DNA of 64,000 bases from Bog-756 sp963769765 (GTDB lineage Bacteria; Actinomycetota; Acidimicrobiia; Acidimicrobiales; RAAP-2). The notes under the pieces were generated by a model. That model was not told where the DNA came from. It did no database searches and saw only the letters and a program-made list of their open reading frames with translations. Below, in pieces: positions 60,811-64,000 of the stretch. The translations under genes and the position numbers were made by a program. Position 1 is the stretch's first letter; each line of letters opens with the position of its first letter. The stretch covers positions 209,999-273,998 of the forward strand of contig CAVYNA010000002.1 in NCBI GenBank assembly GCA_963769765.1, given 5' to 3'.

Positions 60811-60826
60811 TGTGAATCCCTTCACG
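60811..60826. promoter_or_regulatory. Candidate Rex operator in front of the ClC gene
   Basis: TGTGAATCCCTTCACG matches the Streptomyces Rex operator TGTGAACGCGTTCACA at 12 of 16 positions, including both GTGAA and TTCAC arms and the 4-bp spacing. It begins 6 bases upstream of the ClC start and overlaps the ribosome-binding AAGGGA. Rex is encoded in this window. Confidence 0.4.
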
Positions 60827-61074
60827 AACGCAGATCGTCGCAATTCGCCAGCCTCCGAGCGCCTCGGGAACGACGTACGGCATCCGATTCGGGCGTCGTG
60901 CCCACCTCTCCGTACCCAATCAGCCACGCTCGACTCCCACGCTGCACACCCGTCATCCCGTGCTCCGTCCGTTCCGTGGACCTTAGAGGCCCGCTGCCGT
61001 CATTTGCGGAATCGCCTTCTCGTCGGGGTGGTCGCGCTAAGGTCCGGGCAGACCCGATACAAGGAGTTATGGCG

Positions 61075-61470
61075 ATGATGGTTGCGTACACCTATCCGTT
61101 GCTCAGCATCTTCTGGACGATGTTGGAGTTCTTCCTCTTCTTCGTCTGGATCTGGCTGCTCATCGTGATCTTCATGGACATCTTCCGGAGCCATGACATG
61201 GGTGGGCTCGCAAAGGCGCTCTGGGTGATCTTCGTGATCATCCTTCCGTTCCTCGGCGTGCTCGTCTACCTGATCGCACGTGGCGGCAGCATGCACGAGC
61301 GGTCAGTGGCGCAGGCGGAGCAGCAGCAGAAGGCGTTCGACAACTACGTGAAGCACGCCGCCGGCTCGTCGAGCAACGCGGACGAGCTCGCCAAGCTGGC
61401 CGACCTGAAGGCGAAGGGCGTCCTGAGCGACGCCGAGTTCGAGTCGCAGAAGGCGAAGCTGCTCAGCTGA
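61075..61470 (+). CDS. PLDc_N/SHOCT-domain membrane protein
   Basis: A 131-residue protein. Two membrane helices (FWTMLEFFLFFVWIWLLIVIF, split, and ALWVIFVIILPFLGVLVYLIARGG, split) form a PLDc_N-type unit, followed by a coiled linker and a C-terminal SHOCT motif, ELAKLADLKAKGVLSDAEFE (about 105-124). SHOCT ends usually mediate protein oligomerisation. ATG 61075 is chosen because AAGGAG lies eight bases upstream; ATG 61069 would place it too close. Confidence 0.88.
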   Translation: MMVAYTYPLLSIFWTMLEFFLFFVWIWLLIVIFMDIFRSHDMGGLAKALWVIFVIILPFLGVLVYLIARGGSMHERSVAQAEQQQKAFDNYVKHAAGSSSNADELAKLADLKAKGVLSDAEFESQKAKLLS

Positions 61471-61554
61471 GAGTCGCCCTTCGTCCGCCTGGCGGGCGCT
61501 GCGGGCCTCTCGTGTACTCGAACATCGAGGCAGGCCGGCGCGTACGGACGCCGG

Positions 61555-61560
61555 TACAGT
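61555..61560 (+). promoter_or_regulatory. -10 box of a leaderless membrane-protein mRNA
   Basis: TACAGT plus six bases leads to GTG 61567. Confidence 0.5.
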
Positions 61561-61566
61561 TGGTCT

Positions 61567-62949
61567 GTGTCCACCGATAAACCTGACGCGCACACGCTCC
61601 GGGCGGAGGTGGATGAGCTCCGGAAGGAGAACGACGCCCTGCGCGATGGCGACGAGCGGGCGCACGCCCGCCGATGGAGGCGGCGCGTGCGTGCGGCGAT
61701 GTCCTGGGTCCTGCTGGTCCTTGCGTGTCTTCTCGCGGTGGTCTCGGTCATCTCGGTTTTCGTGCGCAACGAGCTGCTCAACACCGACACCTACGTGAGC
61801 ACGGTGGCGCCACTTGCCAGCAATCCGGCGATCCAGACCGCGGTCGCCAGCAAGGTGAGCCAACAGCTGGTCACCCGGATCAACCTCCAACAGGAGGTCA
61901 AACAGGCGTTGCCGCCCCGCGCAGGCTTCCTCGCGGCGCCGATCACCAATGAGCTCGAGAGCGCGGCCAACCGGATCGTGCTCAAGTTCGTCCAGTCCTC
62001 GGCGTTTCAGAAGCTGTGGAATGTCGCGAACCGGCGGTCCCATCAGCAGATGGTGAACCTCCTCACCGGGCAGCAGCAGGGCGCGTTCAACTCCAGCAAC
62101 GGCCAGATCACCGTCGACCTCTCGCAGGTCGAAGCGCAGGCGAAGAAGGCGCTCGATGCGAAGGGGGTCACCGTCTTCGACAAGCTTCCGACGACCAAGG
62201 CGACCAACCTGGTGCTCTTCCAGTCGAAGCAGCTGGTTTCCGCGCAGAAGCTCACGAGACTCGTCAACGACCTCGTGTTCGTCCTGCCGATCATCACGCT
62301 GCTGCTCTTCGCCGGAGCCGTCCTGCTCACGCGCAACCGCCGCAAAGGACTGGTGCGCGCGGCGGCGGGGATGGCGATCTCGATGGCCGTCATCCTCGTC
62401 GCGGCATCGGTCGGGCGGAACGCCTACCTCAACTCACTGCCGGCCGGACAGTCCAAGGACGCCTCGTCGGCGGTCATCGACACGGTGGCTGCCGTCCTGT
62501 TGGACAGCGTCCGGACCATCTTGTTCGTCGCGCTGGTGATCGCAGTCGTCGCGCTCGTCGTGGGCAACTCGTACGTTCGAGCCCGGGCGAAGAACCTGAC
62601 CAAGGCGTCGTGGATGACCGGCGGTCCGGTCCACGACTTCGTCGCACGGCATCGTAAGGGCCTTCAATGGGGCGTCATGGCACTCGCCTTGGTGCTGCTC
62701 GTCCTCTGGAACAAGCCGACCGTCTTGGTCGCGGTCGTGATCCTGCTCGTCGCATTCGCGCTGATCGGTCTCGTCGGGTTGTTCGCCAGGCTCGAGAGGT
62801 CCGAAGCCGGGGGTGGGAGCGACGGCGCCGATGACGACGGGCCGGTGGACGCCGATGGGCCGGGTGACGGGAGCTCGGGCGCGGGTGCGGTCGATGACGC
62901 GGGCGTCGTCAGCACCCGGACAGGAGGGTCAGCGAGCGGTCCTTCGTGA
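61567..62949 (+). CDS. Membrane protein, four-helix, function unknown
   Basis: A 460-residue protein. After a coiled N-terminus (AEVDELRKENDALRD) there is a membrane helix (about 45-67), an extracellular domain of ~165 residues (NTDTYVSTVAPLASNPAIQ to VFDKLPTTK), then three to four more helices from residue ~235 and an acidic, Gly-rich tail. This pattern is seen in many actinobacterial uncharacterised membrane proteins. GTG 61567 follows TACAGT by six bases (leaderless). Confidence 0.8.
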   Translation: MSTDKPDAHTLRAEVDELRKENDALRDGDERAHARRWRRRVRAAMSWVLLVLACLLAVVSVISVFVRNELLNTDTYVSTVAPLASNPAIQTAVASKVSQQLVTRINLQQEVKQALPPRAGFLAAPITNELESAANRIVLKFVQSSAFQKLWNVANRRSHQQMVNLLTGQQQGAFNSSNGQITVDLSQVEAQAKKALDAKGVTVFDKLPTTKATNLVLFQSKQLVSAQKLTRLVNDLVFVLPIITLLLFAGAVLLTRNRRKGLVRAAAGMAISMAVILVAASVGRNAYLNSLPAGQSKDASSAVIDTVAAVLLDSVRTILFVALVIAVVALVVGNSYVRARAKNLTKASWMTGGPVHDFVARHRKGLQWGVMALALVLLVLWNKPTVLVAVVILLVAFALIGLVGLFARLERSEAGGGSDGADDDGPVDADGPGDGSSGAGAVDDAGVVSTRTGGSASGPS

Positions 62950-63172
62950 GGTCACCGTGGTCGGCATCCGCCGGATGATCCAGACGAGACGAGCGTTGCA
63001 TGGAGCGGGCTCACGATGCCCAGCCGGTGTCGACCGAGCACGGAGGCGTGATGCTGGTCGCCCCACGGGCTTACCCCGCCAGTCGGTCGCTGGAGCGTCC
63101 TGCGCACCGTCGGCCGGTCTTAGGCAGAGCACCTGGTACCGCACAGGATCCGCCACGTAGCATCACGGTATC

Positions 63173-63595
63173 GTGGCGGACTCCGACGACATCGAGGCGA
63201 TCCGCCAACTCAAGGCCCGCTACTTCCGGTTGATGGACACCAAGGACTGGGATGGACTGGCCCAGGTCTTCACCGACGACGTGCGCATCGACGTCAGCGC
63301 CGAGGGCGGTGGCATCACTGCCGGCGTGGGCGAGTACCTCTCGTTCATCCGAACCGTACTCAGAGACGTCGTCACGGTGCACCACGGCCACACTCCCGAG
63401 ATCGAGCTGACGTCGGGCTCGACCGCCAACGGAGTGTGGGCGCTCGAGGATCACCTTTGGTGGCCCGAAGGCAGTCCGCTCAAGCACATGCATGGTTTCG
63501 GTCACTACCACGAGACATATGAAAAGTCCGACGGTGGCTGGAAGATCAAGACGATGACCATCACCAGGCTGAAGCGCGAATTCGAGTCGACGTGA
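63173..63595 (+). CDS. SnoaL/NTF2-like domain protein
   Basis: A 140-residue NTF2-fold protein. The opening IRQLKARYFRLMDTKDWDGLAQVFTDDV is the standard SnoaL_4 start (helix then strand); the sheet includes HHGHTPEIEL, GVWALEDHLWW and GFGHYHETYEKSDGGWKI. Homologues include dehydratases and ring-cyclising enzymes with His/Asp active sites; the histidines here (HHGH) are consistent, but the substrate is unknown. GTG 63173 is nine bases after TAGCAT. The 223-base stretch before it (62950-63172) contains nothing I can identify. Confidence 0.86.
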   Translation: MADSDDIEAIRQLKARYFRLMDTKDWDGLAQVFTDDVRIDVSAEGGGITAGVGEYLSFIRTVLRDVVTVHHGHTPEIELTSGSTANGVWALEDHLWWPEGSPLKHMHGFGHYHETYEKSDGGWKIKTMTITRLKREFEST

Positions 63596-63708
63596 TGCGT
63601 GTGCCCGGCGGGTTCGTCACAGTGTCACGAGCACCATGGGAGTCGTCGGACTGGCGAGCCCCAGACAGGCGCGATCGACGCGACTGAAGGAGCCCTCTGA
63701 CCACTCAC

Positions 63709-64000
63709 GTGCCCGAGCGCGAAACTGGCTCGATGCGGGTTCTCCTCACGGATGGTTCGGGTTTGACGGCCCGGCAGGTCTCCACGCAGTTGTCGGCCGC
63801 CGGCCATTCGGTCGAAGTGCTGTCACCGGACCCCATCCCGTTGACGCGCTTCACAAGGACCGTGGGTCACGTGCACCGCGTTCCGCCCTTCGGAGCCGAC
63901 CCGTTCGAATGGCTCGATGCGGCCCTGTCAATCTACGCGGGGGGCGGCTTCGACCTCCTGTTCCCGACCCAGGAGCAAGTGGCCGTGCTCGCATGTTCCG
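63709..64000 (+). CDS. ATP-grasp-type protein, N-terminal fragment
   Basis: The open frame runs off the window end. From ATG 63733 it reads MRVLLTDGSGLTARQVSTQL, then AAGHSVEVLSPDP, and GFDLLFPTQEQVAVLA, which is the Rossmann-like pre-ATP-grasp domain common to carboxylate-amine ligases of the carbamoyl-phosphate-synthetase type. The ATP-binding part is not in the window, so the call rests on the first ~90 residues. GTG 63709 is the in-frame upstream start; both are possible. Confidence 0.6.
   Translation, partial: MPERETGSMRVLLTDGSGLTARQVSTQLSAAGHSVEVLSPDPIPLTRFTRTVGHVHRVPPFGADPFEWLDAALSIYAGGGFDLLFPTQEQVAVLACS

Noticed and set aside
62950..63172. Possible structured RNA or riboswitch before the SnoaL-like gene
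   Set aside because: I could not build a convincing conserved fold or match a known RNA family by eye.

Overview
The window is high-GC bacterial chromosome from an actinomycete-type organism, and an Acidimicrobiia-like member of Actinomycetota is my best guess. The evidence is a mycothiol glycosyltransferase (MshA), nickel superoxide dismutase with its dedicated protease, an RsiG-type anti-sigma protein, the order rex-hemA-hemC-cobA-hemD-hemB-hemL, DUF2510 and SHOCT membrane proteins, and many start codons placed 6-9 bases after a TANNNT -10 box (leaderless transcripts). The rank below phylum is inference only.

Layout. 0-7 kb: the edge of an ABC-transporter ATPase gene, an acyl-CoA (malonyl-CoA-like) synthetase, a MarR regulator with a probable operator, a signal-less BtuF-like metal/cobalamin-binding protein, and a fused B12-dependent isobutyryl-CoA mutase (IcmF). 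7-15 kb: accessory single genes (DoxX, DUF2252, a membrane protein, DUF1330, a methyltransferase, a GT-C glycosyltransferase, DUF2510, SnoaL-like). 15-18.6 kb: an accessory patch with a decayed SnoaL-like pseudogene carrying a 9-bp tandem repeat, a mazEF-type and a hipBA-type toxin-antitoxin module with clear operators, and tRNA-Lys(UUU) at its edge. 18.7-28.5 kb: a beta-propeller lipoprotein, a cysteine-desulfurase-like enzyme, a zinc-ribbon protein, Ni-SOD (sodN) divergent from sodX, rsiG, an XRE regulator, mshA, a YbjN protein, proC, a SAM hydrolase and the redox repressor rex.

28.7-35 kb holds the tetrapyrrole pathway from glutamyl-tRNA to uroporphyrinogen III and precorrin-2. It is followed by two paralogous membrane-anchored extracellular proteins and a frameshifted FAD-dependent geranylgeranyl/menaquinone reductase-like gene. 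40.2-56.3 kb is a complete 14-gene respiratory complex I operon (nuoA-N) whose genes nearly all overlap by 1-8 bases. 56.4-64 kb contains a LapA-like protein, glutamate decarboxylase, a two-pore-type channel overlapping a ClC chloride channel gene, two membrane proteins, a SnoaL-like protein, and the start of an ATP-grasp-type gene.

Themes. Redox and respiration dominate: rex, heme synthesis, complex I, a quinone-reductase-like gene, Ni-SOD and mycothiol. B12 is made from the same uroporphyrinogen (CobA) and used by IcmF. The gad, channel and ClC genes could form an acid-tolerance unit. I see no CRISPR array, prophage or insertion sequence. The most interesting material is the pair of toxin-antitoxin modules with readable operators, the double-motif RsiG protein, the paralogous DLPxGW proteins, a candidate Rex site in front of the ClC gene, and the consistent leaderless start pattern.
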